NCBI GenBank assembly: GCA_019115145.1
Contig: DXED01000013.1
Span: 17,043-81,042 of the forward strand
Source of the DNA: Claveliimonas intestinigallinarum
GTDB lineage: Bacteria; Bacillota; Clostridia; Lachnospirales; Lachnospiraceae
DNA length: 64,000 nt
Direction of reading: 5' to 3'
The translations under genes were made by a program, and so were the position numbers. The notes beneath the pieces are model-generated. The model was given only the letters and a program-made list of their open reading frames with translations, ran no database searches and was not told the origin of the DNA. Positions 24,588 to 34,329 of this stretch are shown here, in pieces; positions within the stretch are counted from its first letter, which is position 1; every line of letters starts with the position of its first letter.

Positions 24588-25913
24588 ATGGATAGGAAAA
24601 TAGAAGCGGATCTTCTGATCCGGGACAGCGATTATCTGGATGAAGATTTTGAGCTGGTGGAAGGAAAAAGTATCCTCATAAAGGACGGAAGAATAGAAGC
24701 AATTGACACGGCCGAAAGGCTGAGGAAAAGCTATGACTGGAAGGAGGAGCTGGACGGGAGAGGCTGCGTGTACATGCCCGGGCTTGTGGACAGCCACATG
24801 CACACAGGGCAGCAGCTCCTGCGGGGGAGAGTGCTGGATGAGATGCCCATGATCTGGACACGTATCATGCTGCCCTACGAGAGTACCCTGACACCGGAGA
24901 AGATGAGGCTCAGCGCCCGGATGGCGGCAGTGGAGATGATCCACGCGGGGACAACGGGATTTATCGACGCGGGCAGCTATTTTATGGAGGAGGCAGCAGG
25001 CGTCTATGCCCGCAGTGGGCTGCGGGGAGTCCTCTCCTACTCCACCATGGACCAGAAGTGTCTGCCTGCGTCCATCGCCATGGATGCGGAGACAGCTATT
25101 CGAAAAACGGATGAACTATATAAAGAATTTCATGGACAAGAAAATTTAAAAGTTTACTATTCTCTCAGATCTCTTATATCCTGTTCGGAGGAACTGATCC
25201 TCATGGCGGCTGAGAGAGCGAAGGAAAACCAGACCATGCTGCAGGCCCACATGAACGAGTACCCGGGAGAGATCAATTTTTACATGGAAAGAAAGCAGCT
25301 GCGCCCCTACGAGTATCTGGACAGCCTGGGTGTGCTGGGGCCGGATTTCCTGGGGGCACACAGCCTGCTCCTGTCGGAGAGTGAGATCCGTCTGCTGGAA
25401 AAGCGGGGAGTGAAGGTCTGCCACTGTCCCTTCAGCAACTGCGGCAAGGCCGCGCCCCGGACACCGGAGCTCCTTGAGAGAGGTATTACGGTGGGGCTGG
25501 GGACAGACGGGGCTGCCCACGGGGGCCTGAGTCTGTTCCAGGAGATGAAGATCTTCCGGTCCGTCATGAACCTGACCTGGGGCGTGCCCCTGTCGGAGCC
25601 CGCCATCATGCCGGCCAGGACCATACTCGACATGGCCACCCGGGGCGGACAGGCATGCCTGGGAGGAGACCCGGACAGAGACGGGAGGATCCTGCCTGGA
25701 GCCAGGGCCGATATCATAGGAATTGACAGGAAGCGGATCTACATGGCTGTGTACGGGCACATGGCCAACACAGTGCTGGAGAGCGTGGGGGCCGGCGACG
25801 TGAGGGATTCAGTGTGTGGGGGAAAGGTACTCATGAGAGACTACCAGATTCAGACGTTGGATGAGGAGGAGATTTACCGGGAGGCAGTCTCCTACAGAAA
25901 TAATTTTGCATAA
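24588..25913 (+). CDS. Amidohydrolase of the Trz/Atz (chlorohydrolase/deaminase) family
   Basis: The 441-residue metal hydrolase shows LVDSHMHTGQ (about 65-74) for the first two His ligands, QAHMNEYPGE for the third His, LGAHSLLL for the fourth, and GLGTDGAAHGG with the metal Asp. The N- and C-terminal strands form the composite beta sandwich. Relatives deaminate or hydrolyse purine-, pyrimidine- or triazine-like rings or S-adenosylhomocysteine-type substrates. It lies 62 bp after two membrane genes and before a TauE permease. The specific substrate is unknown. Confidence 0.88.
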   Translation: MDRKIEADLLIRDSDYLDEDFELVEGKSILIKDGRIEAIDTAERLRKSYDWKEELDGRGCVYMPGLVDSHMHTGQQLLRGRVLDEMPMIWTRIMLPYESTLTPEKMRLSARMAAVEMIHAGTTGFIDAGSYFMEEAAGVYARSGLRGVLSYSTMDQKCLPASIAMDAETAIRKTDELYKEFHGQENLKVYYSLRSLISCSEELILMAAERAKENQTMLQAHMNEYPGEINFYMERKQLRPYEYLDSLGVLGPDFLGAHSLLLSESEIRLLEKRGVKVCHCPFSNCGKAAPRTPELLERGITVGLGTDGAAHGGLSLFQEMKIFRSVMNLTWGVPLSEPAIMPARTILDMATRGGQACLGGDPDRDGRILPGARADIIGIDRKRIYMAVYGHMANTVLESVGAGDVRDSVCGGKVLMRDYQIQTLDEEEIYREAVSYRNNFA

Positions 25914-25946
25914 AATCCTGCAAAAAACAGAAAGGATACAGACCTA

Positions 25947-26693
25947 ATGGTGGAATATTTGATCGTTATTCTTGCAAATCTTCTGGTGGGAGGTATGATC
26001 GGGCTGACAGGAATTGCCGGATTTCTCCTGCCCATGCTGTACTCCGGGTTCATGGGCATGCCGGCGGCCCAGGGGATGGCGCTCAGCTTTTTTGCTTTCC
26101 TCATCTCCGGCGTGCTGGGAGCGTGGAATTATCACAGAGCGAAAAATCTGGATGTCAGGCTGGGACTTCTGATCAGCGCCGGGAGCCTTATAGGGGCGTC
26201 TCTTGGCGTCTGGCTGAACCTTCTGATGGACGAGTCGTTGGTCAAGAGGATCCTCTACCTCGTAGTGCTGGCCTCCGGCATCTCCATTCTGCTTCGAAAG
26301 GACAGGGACAGGAAGACAGGGGGGAGGGAAAAGCTTCCGGCGTGGGGAATGGTCGCCTTTGGACTTGTGACCGGAGCCCTGTGCGCTCTCTCCGGTGCGG
26401 GAGGTCCCATTCTTGTGATGCCTCTGCTGGTAGTGCTGGGCGTGCCTGTGAAGACCGCGGTGGGTGTGGCTCTTTTTAACTCTATTTTCATCGCCATTCC
26501 CTCCTGCATCGGATACAGCCTCCAGTGTGATCCGGGAACCTTTCTTTCCCTCCTGGCGGTCTCCATGATCAGCCACGGCGCCGGGGTCTGGGCGGGAAGC
26601 AGAAATACCTCCTTCCTGAAGCCGGAGCCTCTAAAAAAGGGCGTAGCCGTATTTTCTGTATGTATCGCGGTTTTTAAGCTGATCACCGGGTAA
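25947..26693 (+). CDS. TauE/SafE-family permease
   Basis: The 248-residue membrane protein carries the duplicated TauE/SafE pattern: GMIGLTGIAGFLLPMLYSGF in the first half and GALCALSGAGGPILVMPLLV in the second, with about eight membrane spans. The family exports or imports sulfite, sulfonates, sulfoacetate or related organic anions. It lies 33 bp after the amidohydrolase in the same direction and could move its product or by-product. The substrate is unknown. Confidence 0.88.
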   Translation: MVEYLIVILANLLVGGMIGLTGIAGFLLPMLYSGFMGMPAAQGMALSFFAFLISGVLGAWNYHRAKNLDVRLGLLISAGSLIGASLGVWLNLLMDESLVKRILYLVVLASGISILLRKDRDRKTGGREKLPAWGMVAFGLVTGALCALSGAGGPILVMPLLVVLGVPVKTAVGVALFNSIFIAIPSCIGYSLQCDPGTFLSLLAVSMISHGAGVWAGSRNTSFLKPEPLKKGVAVFSVCIAVFKLITG

Positions 26694-26773
26694 GCGGATT
26701 TCCGGCGGGGACGGAGAAAGGTTTTCTGTCGTATTGGAGTAAGCGGCAAATACGGGATGGGCTGTTTTTCTGG

Positions 26774-26802
26774 TTGTAGAAAAAGAAAAAATAGCCTATA
26801 AT
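26774..26802 (+). promoter_or_regulatory. Promoter of D,D-carboxypeptidase gene
   Basis: TTGTAG (26774-26779), a 17-bp spacer and TATAAT (26797-26802) lie 34 bp before the ATG. Confidence 0.65.
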
Positions 26803-26836
26803 AATAGACGCAAATTCTTTTAGGAGACTGTTGAAG

Positions 26837-28204
26837 ATGAAAAAAGGTTTACGGACAGCGGGCTGTCTGCTCATGTCAGTAATGATCGCTATAACAGCAG
26901 TGCCGCATACAGCCTGCGCCACTGCCCCGGCGGACACAGCTCAGCCCCAGGACGGAGCTCAGGCCGAAGAGGGGAAGGATCCCTATCAGAAGCAGCTGGA
27001 GGACACCTACAAGCAGGAGGTACAGACAAACCAGCTGAAGGAGTGGCCCCAGGGGCCCGGCATTTACGGTGACGCGGGAATTGTGATGGATGCAGAGACA
27101 GGGGCTGTATTATATGGAAAGAACATTGATCAGCAGGAGTACCCGGCCAGCATCACCAAGCTTTTGACTGCCCTGCTGGCCTTTGAATACTGTGATATGA
27201 CGGAGGACGTGGTGATCACGGCGGAAAGCCTGACCTGCTTAGGGAGCGGCTATGCCTCCATCGGCCTGAAGGAGGGAAATGTCATCTCCATGGAGCAGGC
27301 CCTCTACGCTATGCTCCTGGCCTCGTCCAATGAAGTGGCCTACGCGGTGGGAGAGACGGTGGCGAAGACCCAGGGAGAGGACTACCAGTGGTTTATAGAT
27401 GAGATGAACCGCAAGGTGGAAGAGCTGGGGGGAACCAATTCCAACTTTGTAAACACAAACGGCGTGCAGGACGAAAATCACTATACCTGCGCAAGGGATA
27501 TGGCTCTGATCGCAAAAGAACTGTTTAACTATCCGGAATTTTTTACCATCTGCCAGACGGCAAACTATACCATACCGGCATCTGCCACGACAGAGGAACA
27601 TATTTTCCAGCAGAAGCACGAAATGCTGGTGCCGGGCTACAGCGATTACTATGAGTACGCGGTGGGAGGAAAGACGGGCTACACGACCGAGGCGAACAAT
27701 ACTCTGGTGACCATGGCGGACAATGGAAACATGAAGCTTGTCTGCGTCACCTTGAAGGTGTTCCCGGGGCATGTCTACTCTGATACAACGGCGCTTCTGG
27801 AGTACGGATTTAACAATTTTCAGCACGCTTCTATTGACGCGGGTGACAATGAGGCCATAGAAAAGATACTGGACTCAGCCAATGTCACCATCCCATCCGG
27901 GTTTAAGCTGTCCAGCCTGGATGCAAAGCTGGAACAGGTCACGGGGGGAAACAGCACGTCGTTCCTGGACTACACCTATGAGGACAACCCGGTGGGCCGG
28001 ATCAAGGTTCAGGTGAACAAAAACGCCTCCTTCCAGGAGGCGGAGGCGCAGGAGGAAGAGGCCGGGGGAATCAGCGTGTGGAAGATCCTTATGGTCGTAG
28101 CGGCAGTCCTTATCCTGATCCTGGCTGTGCTTATCCTCTTTACTACCTGGTGCAGGCGGCAGAGGCGCAGGAGACGCAGGGGACGCCGCAGGCGAAGACC
28201 CTGA
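26837..28204 (+). CDS. D-alanyl-D-alanine carboxypeptidase (DacA/DacF-type PBP)
   Basis: The ATG at 26837 has AGGAG 10 nt upstream; a TTG at 26831 is too close to it. The 455-residue protein has a signal peptide (about 1-30), then the peptidase S11 domain with SITK (Ser105, Lys108), SSN (about 165-167) and KTG (about 280-282). A C-terminal membrane helix (about 418-440) precedes an extreme arginine-rich tail, about 14 Arg in the last 17 residues. It trims pentapeptides of peptidoglycan. The classical C-terminal amphipathic anchor is replaced by a true helix plus this tail. Confidence 0.92.
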   Translation: MKKGLRTAGCLLMSVMIAITAVPHTACATAPADTAQPQDGAQAEEGKDPYQKQLEDTYKQEVQTNQLKEWPQGPGIYGDAGIVMDAETGAVLYGKNIDQQEYPASITKLLTALLAFEYCDMTEDVVITAESLTCLGSGYASIGLKEGNVISMEQALYAMLLASSNEVAYAVGETVAKTQGEDYQWFIDEMNRKVEELGGTNSNFVNTNGVQDENHYTCARDMALIAKELFNYPEFFTICQTANYTIPASATTEEHIFQQKHEMLVPGYSDYYEYAVGGKTGYTTEANNTLVTMADNGNMKLVCVTLKVFPGHVYSDTTALLEYGFNNFQHASIDAGDNEAIEKILDSANVTIPSGFKLSSLDAKLEQVTGGNSTSFLDYTYEDNPVGRIKVQVNKNASFQEAEAQEEEAGGISVWKILMVVAAVLILILAVLILFTTWCRRQRRRRRRGRRRRRP

Positions 28205-28257
28205 CAGAGGACTGGCCGGGAATATAACGCAGAATGTCGAAAATAAAAGGGAAACCC

Positions 28258-28286
28258 TTGACTTATCAGGGGTTTCCTATTATAAT
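28258..28286 (+). promoter_or_regulatory. Promoter of the ileS T-box transcript
   Basis: TTGACT (28258-28263), a 17-bp spacer and TATAAT (28281-28286) are near consensus. The -35 lies within a hairpin (GGAAACCC with GGGTTTCC, 28250-28277) that may also end dacA transcription. Confidence 0.8.
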
Positions 28287-28294
28287 TTTTACCG

Positions 28295-28565
28295 TGTAAA
28301 AAGTAATAGTCTTAGAAAACCATATGAGAAAGACCGTGACGAAGACAGTAGGGCATGCGGGAACGTCAAAGCGAGCCGGCGGCGGTGTGAGGCCGGTACA
28401 AGTAGGGTGTGCCTGAACATCACTTCAGAGTCGCAGCTTCCGAAAAGAGTATGAGTAAGAGCTGACGGAGTCCGCCGTTACCGGAAGGCATATGATAGTA
28501 TGTTAGGTGGTTTATAAATGAGGGAATACGACTTTCATCCTAATCGGGTGAAGGTCTTTTTTTCA
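28295..28565 (+). promoter_or_regulatory. T-box leader (tRNA-Ile sensing) of ileS
   Basis: The leader has the Stem I landmarks: AGTA at 28347-28350 opposite GAAC at 28415-28418, the loop-E pair of the specifier bulge. The specifier triplet ATC is at 28419-28421 (an Ile codon, followed by A), and the apical segment AGCGAGCCGGCGG with GTGAGGCCGG lies before it. The antiterminator carries TGGT at 28508-28511, complementary to an ACCA tRNA end. The terminator is GACTTTCATCC/GGGTGAAGGTC (28530-28556) plus a T run. Uncharged tRNA-Ile should favour read-through into ileS, 110 bp downstream. Confidence 0.9.
28530..28563 (+). terminator. T-box regulated terminator
   Basis: This 11-bp stem (28530-28540 with 28546-28556, including G-T pairs) has loop TAATC and is followed by seven T. 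It is the attenuator of the ileS leader. Confidence 0.88.
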
Positions 28566-28674
28566 TAAATGTTCCAAACAATATACACAATAACACAGGA
28601 GTTAGTGTAAGTTCAGACGTAATACTTTTTAAAAGTATTACGTCCCCTGTTAACATTTTCACAAGGAGGAAGCC

Positions 28675-31600
28675 ATGTACAAGAAAGTTCCAACAGACCT
28701 GAATTTCGTGGACCGGGAGAAAGAGGTCGAGAAATTCTGGGAAGACAATCAGATTTTTGAAAAGAGTATGGAGAACCGCAAAGAGGGTGAGACCTACACC
28801 TTCTACGACGGGCCGCCGACAGCCAACGGCAAGCCCCACATCGGTCATGTACTGACCCGTGTTATCAAGGACATGATCCCCAGATACCGCACCATGAAGG
28901 GATACATGGTGCCCAGAAAAGCGGGCTGGGATACCCACGGTCTGCCGGTGGAGCTGGAGGTGGAGAAAGCTCTTGGCCTGGACGGCAAGGACCAGATCGA
29001 GGAGTACGGCCTGGAGCCATTTATCAACAAATGCAAGGAGAGCGTCTGGAAGTACAAGGGCATGTGGGAGGATTTCTCCAACACAGTCGGCTTCTGGGCA
29101 GATATGGAGCATCCTTACGTTACCTATGACAATGATTTCATCGAGTCCGAGTGGTGGGCGCTGAAGAAAATCTGGGACAAGGGCCTTCTCTACAAGGGCT
29201 TCAAGATCGTTCCCTACTGCCCCCGCTGCGGCACGCCTCTGTCTGCCCAGGAGGTGGCGCAGGGCTACAAGGATGTAAAGGAGCGCTCCGCCATTGTCCG
29301 CTTTAAGGTGAAGGACGAGGACGCTTACTTCCTGGCATGGACCACCACGCCCTGGACACTGCCCTCCAACATCGGCCTCTGTGTGAACCCGGACGAGGAG
29401 TACGCAAAGGTAAAGGCCGCGGACGGCTATGTGTACTACATGGCGCAGGCCCTGCTGGACACAGTCCTTGGAAGGCTGGCCACAGAGGGACAGCCGGCCT
29501 ACGAGGTGCTGGAGACCTACAAGGGAAAAGAGCTGGAGTACAAGGAGTACGAGCCCCTGTATCAGTGCGCCTACGACTGCGCTGCAAAGCAGAACAAGAA
29601 AGCATTCTTCGTGACATGCGACAGCTACGTAACCCTGACAGACGGTACCGGCGTGGTTCACATCGCCCCTGCCTTTGGTGAGGACGACGCCAAGGTGGGC
29701 CGCAAGTACGACATGCCCTTTGTGCAGCTGGTAGATGAAAAAGGAAATATGGGCGAGACCACCCCGTTTGCAGGTCTGTTCGTAAAGAAAGCAGACCCGG
29801 AGGTGTTAAAAGACCTGGACGAGCGAGGACTTCTCTTTGACGCGCCCAAGTTCGAGCACAGCTATCCCCACTGCTGGAGATGCGACACACCGCTGATCTA
29901 CTATGCCCGCGAGTCCTGGTTCATCAAGATGACGGCTGTGAAGGACGAGCTCATCGCCAACAACAACACCATCAACTGGATCCCGGAGAGCATCGGCAAA
30001 GGCCGTTTCGGCGACTGGCTGGAAAATGTCCAGGACTGGGGCATCAGCCGGAACCGCTACTGGGGAACTCCGTTAAATATCTGGGAGTGCGAGTGCGGAC
30101 ACCAGCACTCCATCGGCAGCATCGAAGAACTGAAATCCATGTCCGACAACTGCCCGGACGACATCGAGCTGCACCGCCCCTACATCGATGATGTGACCAT
30201 TAAGTGCCCCAAGTGCGGCAAGGAGATGCACCGTGTGCCGGAGGTTATCGACTGCTGGTTCGACTCAGGCTCCATGCCCTTTGCGCAGCACCACTATCCG
30301 TTTGAAAATCAGGAGCTCTTTGAGCAGCAGTTCCCGGCAGATTTTATCTCCGAGGCTGTGGATCAGACAAGAGGCTGGTTCTACTCCCTGCTGGCAGTGT
30401 CCACCCTGATCTTCAACAAGGCGCCCTACAAAAATGTAATCGTCCTGGGACATGTGCAGGATGAGAACGGCCAGAAGATGAGCAAGTCCAAGGGCAATGC
30501 GGTGGATCCCTTCGACGCTCTGGAGAAATACGGCGCGGATGCCATCCGCTGGTACTTCTACGTGAACAGCGCTCCCTGGCTGCCTAACCGCTTCCACGGC
30601 AAAGCCGTTGTGGAGGGACAGCGCAAGTTCATGGGCACTCTCTGGAACACCTACGCATTCTTTGTGCTCTACGCGAATATTGACGAGTTTGACGCAACAA
30701 AATATACATTGGACTACGACAAGCTGCCTGTCATGGACAAATGGCTCCTGTCCAAGATGAACACGCTGGTGAAAGAGGTGGACGATCACCTTGGCAATTA
30801 CAGGATCCCCGAGGCTGCCAGAGCGCTCCAGGATTTCGTGGATGACATGAGCAACTGGTACGTGAGAAGAAGCCGTGAGCGCTTCTGGGCAAAGGGAATG
30901 CCCCAGGATAAGATCAATGCCTACATGACGCTGTACACAGCTCTTGTTACATTCTGCAAGACAGCAGCGCCCATGATCCCCTTCATGACAGAGGAGATCT
31001 ACCAGAACCTTGTCCGCAGCATCGATCCCTCCGCACCGGAGAGCATCCACCTGTGCGACTTCCCGGCAGTGAAGGAAGAGTGGATCGACAAGGAGCTGGA
31101 GGCCAATATGGACGAGGTGCTGAAGGTGGTCGTTATGGGCCGTGCATGCAGAAATACAGCCAACATCAAGAACCGCCAGCCCATCGGCCAGATGTTCGTA
31201 AAGAGCAGTGCGCAGCTTCCGGAGTTTTACCAGGATATCATCAAAGATGAGCTGAATGTGAAGAAGCTGACCTTTACAGACGATGTGCGTGCCTTTACTT
31301 CATATACATTTAAACCACAGTTAAAGACAGTTGGGCCAAAATATGGTAAAATGTTAGGTGGCATCAAGGCGGCCCTGGACGCGGTCGACGGAAACGCGGC
31401 CATGGACGAGGTAAATGCCACAGGAGCATTAAAGCTGGATGTAAACGGACAGGAGATCACTCTGTTCAAGGAGGATCTTCTGATCGACACAGCACAGATG
31501 GAGGGCTATGTGTCTGAGGACAACAATGGCATCACCGTTGTGCTGGATACAAATCTGACACCGGAGCTTCTTGAGGAAGGATTTGTCCGCGAGATCATCA

Positions 31601-31821
31601 GCAAAGTACAGACCATGAGAAAAGAGGCCGATTTCGAAGTGACCGACAAGATCCATATCACCTATCAGGGAAGCGAGAAGGCCGAGAAGGTGTTCGCCGA
31701 CCACAGGGAGGAGATTGGAAGCGAGACACTTGCCCTCTCCGTTGAGAAAGCCGAGCCTGCAGGCTATGTGAAGGAGTGGAAGATCAACGGCGAGAAAGTG
31801 ACCATCGGCGTCGAAAGATAA
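28675..31821 (+). CDS. ileS: Isoleucyl-tRNA synthetase
   Basis: The 1048-residue class I synthetase has HIGH at 55-58 (KPHIGHVL), the CP1 editing domain in the middle (LAWTTTPWTLPSN at about 222-234), KMSKS at about 601-605 (GQKMSKSKGNAVDP) and a C-terminal anticodon-binding domain and extension. The length and long C terminus fit the eukaryote-like ileS2 group, whose members are often less sensitive to mupirocin; that assignment is inference. AAGGAGGAAG lies before the ATG. Control is by the tRNA-Ile T-box just upstream. Confidence 0.97.
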   Translation: MYKKVPTDLNFVDREKEVEKFWEDNQIFEKSMENRKEGETYTFYDGPPTANGKPHIGHVLTRVIKDMIPRYRTMKGYMVPRKAGWDTHGLPVELEVEKALGLDGKDQIEEYGLEPFINKCKESVWKYKGMWEDFSNTVGFWADMEHPYVTYDNDFIESEWWALKKIWDKGLLYKGFKIVPYCPRCGTPLSAQEVAQGYKDVKERSAIVRFKVKDEDAYFLAWTTTPWTLPSNIGLCVNPDEEYAKVKAADGYVYYMAQALLDTVLGRLATEGQPAYEVLETYKGKELEYKEYEPLYQCAYDCAAKQNKKAFFVTCDSYVTLTDGTGVVHIAPAFGEDDAKVGRKYDMPFVQLVDEKGNMGETTPFAGLFVKKADPEVLKDLDERGLLFDAPKFEHSYPHCWRCDTPLIYYARESWFIKMTAVKDELIANNNTINWIPESIGKGRFGDWLENVQDWGISRNRYWGTPLNIWECECGHQHSIGSIEELKSMSDNCPDDIELHRPYIDDVTIKCPKCGKEMHRVPEVIDCWFDSGSMPFAQHHYPFENQELFEQQFPADFISEAVDQTRGWFYSLLAVSTLIFNKAPYKNVIVLGHVQDENGQKMSKSKGNAVDPFDALEKYGADAIRWYFYVNSAPWLPNRFHGKAVVEGQRKFMGTLWNTYAFFVLYANIDEFDATKYTLDYDKLPVMDKWLLSKMNTLVKEVDDHLGNYRIPEAARALQDFVDDMSNWYVRRSRERFWAKGMPQDKINAYMTLYTALVTFCKTAAPMIPFMTEEIYQNLVRSIDPSAPESIHLCDFPAVKEEWIDKELEANMDEVLKVVVMGRACRNTANIKNRQPIGQMFVKSSAQLPEFYQDIIKDELNVKKLTFTDDVRAFTSYTFKPQLKTVGPKYGKMLGGIKAALDAVDGNAAMDEVNATGALKLDVNGQEITLFKEDLLIDTAQMEGYVSEDNNGITVVLDTNLTPELLEEGFVREIISKVQTMRKEADFEVTDKIHITYQGSEKAEKVFADHREEIGSETLALSVEKAEPAGYVKEWKINGEKVTIGVER

Positions 31822-31845
31822 GGCTCTAAGAAAGGAATGGAAAAA

Positions 31846-34323
31846 ATGTATAATCCCAGATTTGAAAAAAAGGCTTTTAAGAAGGAAGTAGAACACAATG
31901 TAAAGACCCTCTACCGCAAGACCATCGACGAGGCCACGCCACAGCAGCTCTTTCAGGCTGTGTCCTACGCGGTAAAGGAGGTCATCATCGACGACTGGAT
32001 CGCCACACAGGATCAGTTCAAGAAGGATGACCCGAAGATAGTTTACTATATGTCTATGGAGTTCCTCATGGGCAGGGCCCTGGGGAATAACCTGATCAAT
32101 ATGACAGCCTACCGGGAGGTAAAGGAGGCTCTGGACGAGATGGGCATTGACCTCAATGCCATCGAGGATCAGGAGCCGGATCCGGCCCTCGGCAATGGCG
32201 GTCTGGGACGCCTGGCAGCCTGCTTTCTGGACTCCCTGGCAACCCTTGGATACGCAGCCTACGGCTGCGGCATCCGCTACCGCTACGGCATGTTCAAGCA
32301 GAAGATCGAGAACGGCTATCAGGTAGAGACGCCGGACGATTGGCTCAAGGAGGGCAATCCCTTTGAGCTGCGCCGGGAGGAGTACGCAAAGGAAGTCCGC
32401 TTTGGCGGAAACATCCGCGTAGAGTACGATGACGCCACGAACCGGACGAAATTCGTCCAGGAGAACTATGAGTCAGTCCTGGCTATCCCCTACGATATGC
32501 CTGTCGTGGGCTACGGCAACCATCATGTAAATACCCTAAGGATCTGGGATGCCCAGGCTATTACCAACTTCCAGCTGGACTCCTTTGACAGGGGCGACTA
32601 TCACAAGGCAGTGGAGCAGGAGAACCTGGCAAAGACCATCGTGGAGGTGCTCTATCCCAATGACAACCACTACGCTGGAAAAGAGCTCCGACTGAAGCAG
32701 CAGTATTTCTTCGTGTCAGCCAGCATCCAGGCGGCTATCGCGAAGTATAAAAAGTCACACGATGACCTGCACAAGCTGCCGGAGAAGGTGGTCTTCCAGA
32801 TGAACGACACCCATCCAACAGTGGCGGTGGCAGAGCTTATGCGCATCCTTCTGGATGAGGAGGGGCTGGGTTGGAACGAGGCCTGGGATATCACCACCCA
32901 CTGCTGCGCCTACACGAACCACACCATCATGGCGGAAGCCCTGGAGAAATGGCCCATTGACCTGTTCTCCAAGTTGCTTCCGAGAGTGTACCAGATCATC
33001 CAGGAGATTGACCGCCGTTTCCTCATCCAGGTGAGAGAGATGTATCCGGGCAATGAGGAGAAGGTCAGGAAGATGGCCATTCTCTACAACGGGCAGGTGC
33101 GCATGGCACATCTGGCCATCGTGGCGGGCTTCTCTGTAAATGGCGTGGCAAGGCTCCACACAGAGATCCTGAAGCACCAGGAGCTGAAGGATTTCTACGA
33201 GATGATGCCGGAGAAGTTCAACAACAAGACAAACGGCATCACCCAGAGGCGCTTCCTGATGCATGGCAATCCGCTTCTGGCAGACTGGGTAACAGAAAAG
33301 CTGGGCACAAAGAACTGGATCACAGACCTGTCTCTTATGTCCGGATTAAAGAAATACGCGGATGATCCGAAGGCGCTGGCTGAGTTCATGGACATCAAGT
33401 ACAGGAACAAAGAGCGCCTCGCGGCCTACATTTTAAAACACAACGGCATTGAGGTGGATCCCCGGTCCATCTTTGACGTGCAGGTGAAGCGTCTCCACGA
33501 GTACAAGAGACAGCTTCTCAATATCCTCCATGTGATGTACCTGTACAACCAGATCAAGGAGCACCCGGAGATGTCCTTCTATCCAAGGACCTTTATCTTC
33601 GGCGCAAAGGCTTCCGCGGGATACATCCGGGCCAAGGAGATCATCAAGCTGATCAACTCCGTGGGAGACGTGGTGAACAATGACCGCAGCATCAACGGAA
33701 AGCTGAAGGTTGTATTTATCGAGGACTACCGCGTGTCCAACGCGGAGATCATCTTCGCGGCGGCGGACGTCAGCGAGCAGATTTCCACAGCCTCCAAGGA
33801 GGCTTCCGGAACCGGAAATATGAAGTTTATGCTGAACGGAGCTCCCACGCTGGGAACTATGGACGGCGCTAACGTGGAGATCGTGGAGGAAGTGGGCGCG
33901 GAGAACGCTTTCATCTTCGGACTGAGCTCTGAGGAGGTTATCAACTACGAGAACTACGGCGGCTATCATCCCCAGGATATCTATCACAATGACCAGGATA
34001 TCCATAAGGTGGTGGATCAGCTGGTAGACGGCACCTACTCAAACGGCGACACGGAGATGTACCGCGACCTGTACAATTCCCTTCTCACAAACCAGGGCGG
34101 CAGCCGGGCGGATATGTATTTTATCCTGAAGGATTTCCGCTCCTACGCGGAGGCCCAGAAGAAGGTGGAGGAGGCCTACAAGGACACAGAGGGCTGGGCA
34201 AAGAAGGCTCTTCTCAACACAGCCTGCTGTGGCAAATTCACCTCCGACAGAACCATCCAGGAATATGTGGATGACATCTGGCATCTGGATAAGATCAAAG
34301 TGGAAGTGGAGACAGAAGAATAA
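31846..34323 (+). CDS. glgP: Glycogen/starch/alpha-glucan phosphorylase
   Basis: The 825-residue enzyme (ATG 31846 with AAGGA 9 nt upstream; ATG 31837 abuts the site) cleaves alpha-1,4-glucan with phosphate to glucose-1-phosphate. The PLP-lysine motif EASGTGNMKFMLNG lies near residue 655-668, followed by GTMDGANVEI. EDQEPDPALGNGGLGRLAACF near residue 110, shortened here to its core GNGGLGRLAACF, and NDTHPTVAVAELMR are also diagnostic. It lies 24 bp after ileS. The product feeds the phosphohexomutase at 20.6 kb. Confidence 0.96.
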   Translation: MYNPRFEKKAFKKEVEHNVKTLYRKTIDEATPQQLFQAVSYAVKEVIIDDWIATQDQFKKDDPKIVYYMSMEFLMGRALGNNLINMTAYREVKEALDEMGIDLNAIEDQEPDPALGNGGLGRLAACFLDSLATLGYAAYGCGIRYRYGMFKQKIENGYQVETPDDWLKEGNPFELRREEYAKEVRFGGNIRVEYDDATNRTKFVQENYESVLAIPYDMPVVGYGNHHVNTLRIWDAQAITNFQLDSFDRGDYHKAVEQENLAKTIVEVLYPNDNHYAGKELRLKQQYFFVSASIQAAIAKYKKSHDDLHKLPEKVVFQMNDTHPTVAVAELMRILLDEEGLGWNEAWDITTHCCAYTNHTIMAEALEKWPIDLFSKLLPRVYQIIQEIDRRFLIQVREMYPGNEEKVRKMAILYNGQVRMAHLAIVAGFSVNGVARLHTEILKHQELKDFYEMMPEKFNNKTNGITQRRFLMHGNPLLADWVTEKLGTKNWITDLSLMSGLKKYADDPKALAEFMDIKYRNKERLAAYILKHNGIEVDPRSIFDVQVKRLHEYKRQLLNILHVMYLYNQIKEHPEMSFYPRTFIFGAKASAGYIRAKEIIKLINSVGDVVNNDRSINGKLKVVFIEDYRVSNAEIIFAAADVSEQISTASKEASGTGNMKFMLNGAPTLGTMDGANVEIVEEVGAENAFIFGLSSEEVINYENYGGYHPQDIYHNDQDIHKVVDQLVDGTYSNGDTEMYRDLYNSLLTNQGGSRADMYFILKDFRSYAEAQKKVEEAYKDTEGWAKKALLNTACCGKFTSDRTIQEYVDDIWHLDKIKVEVETEE

Positions 34324-34329
34324 ACAGAC

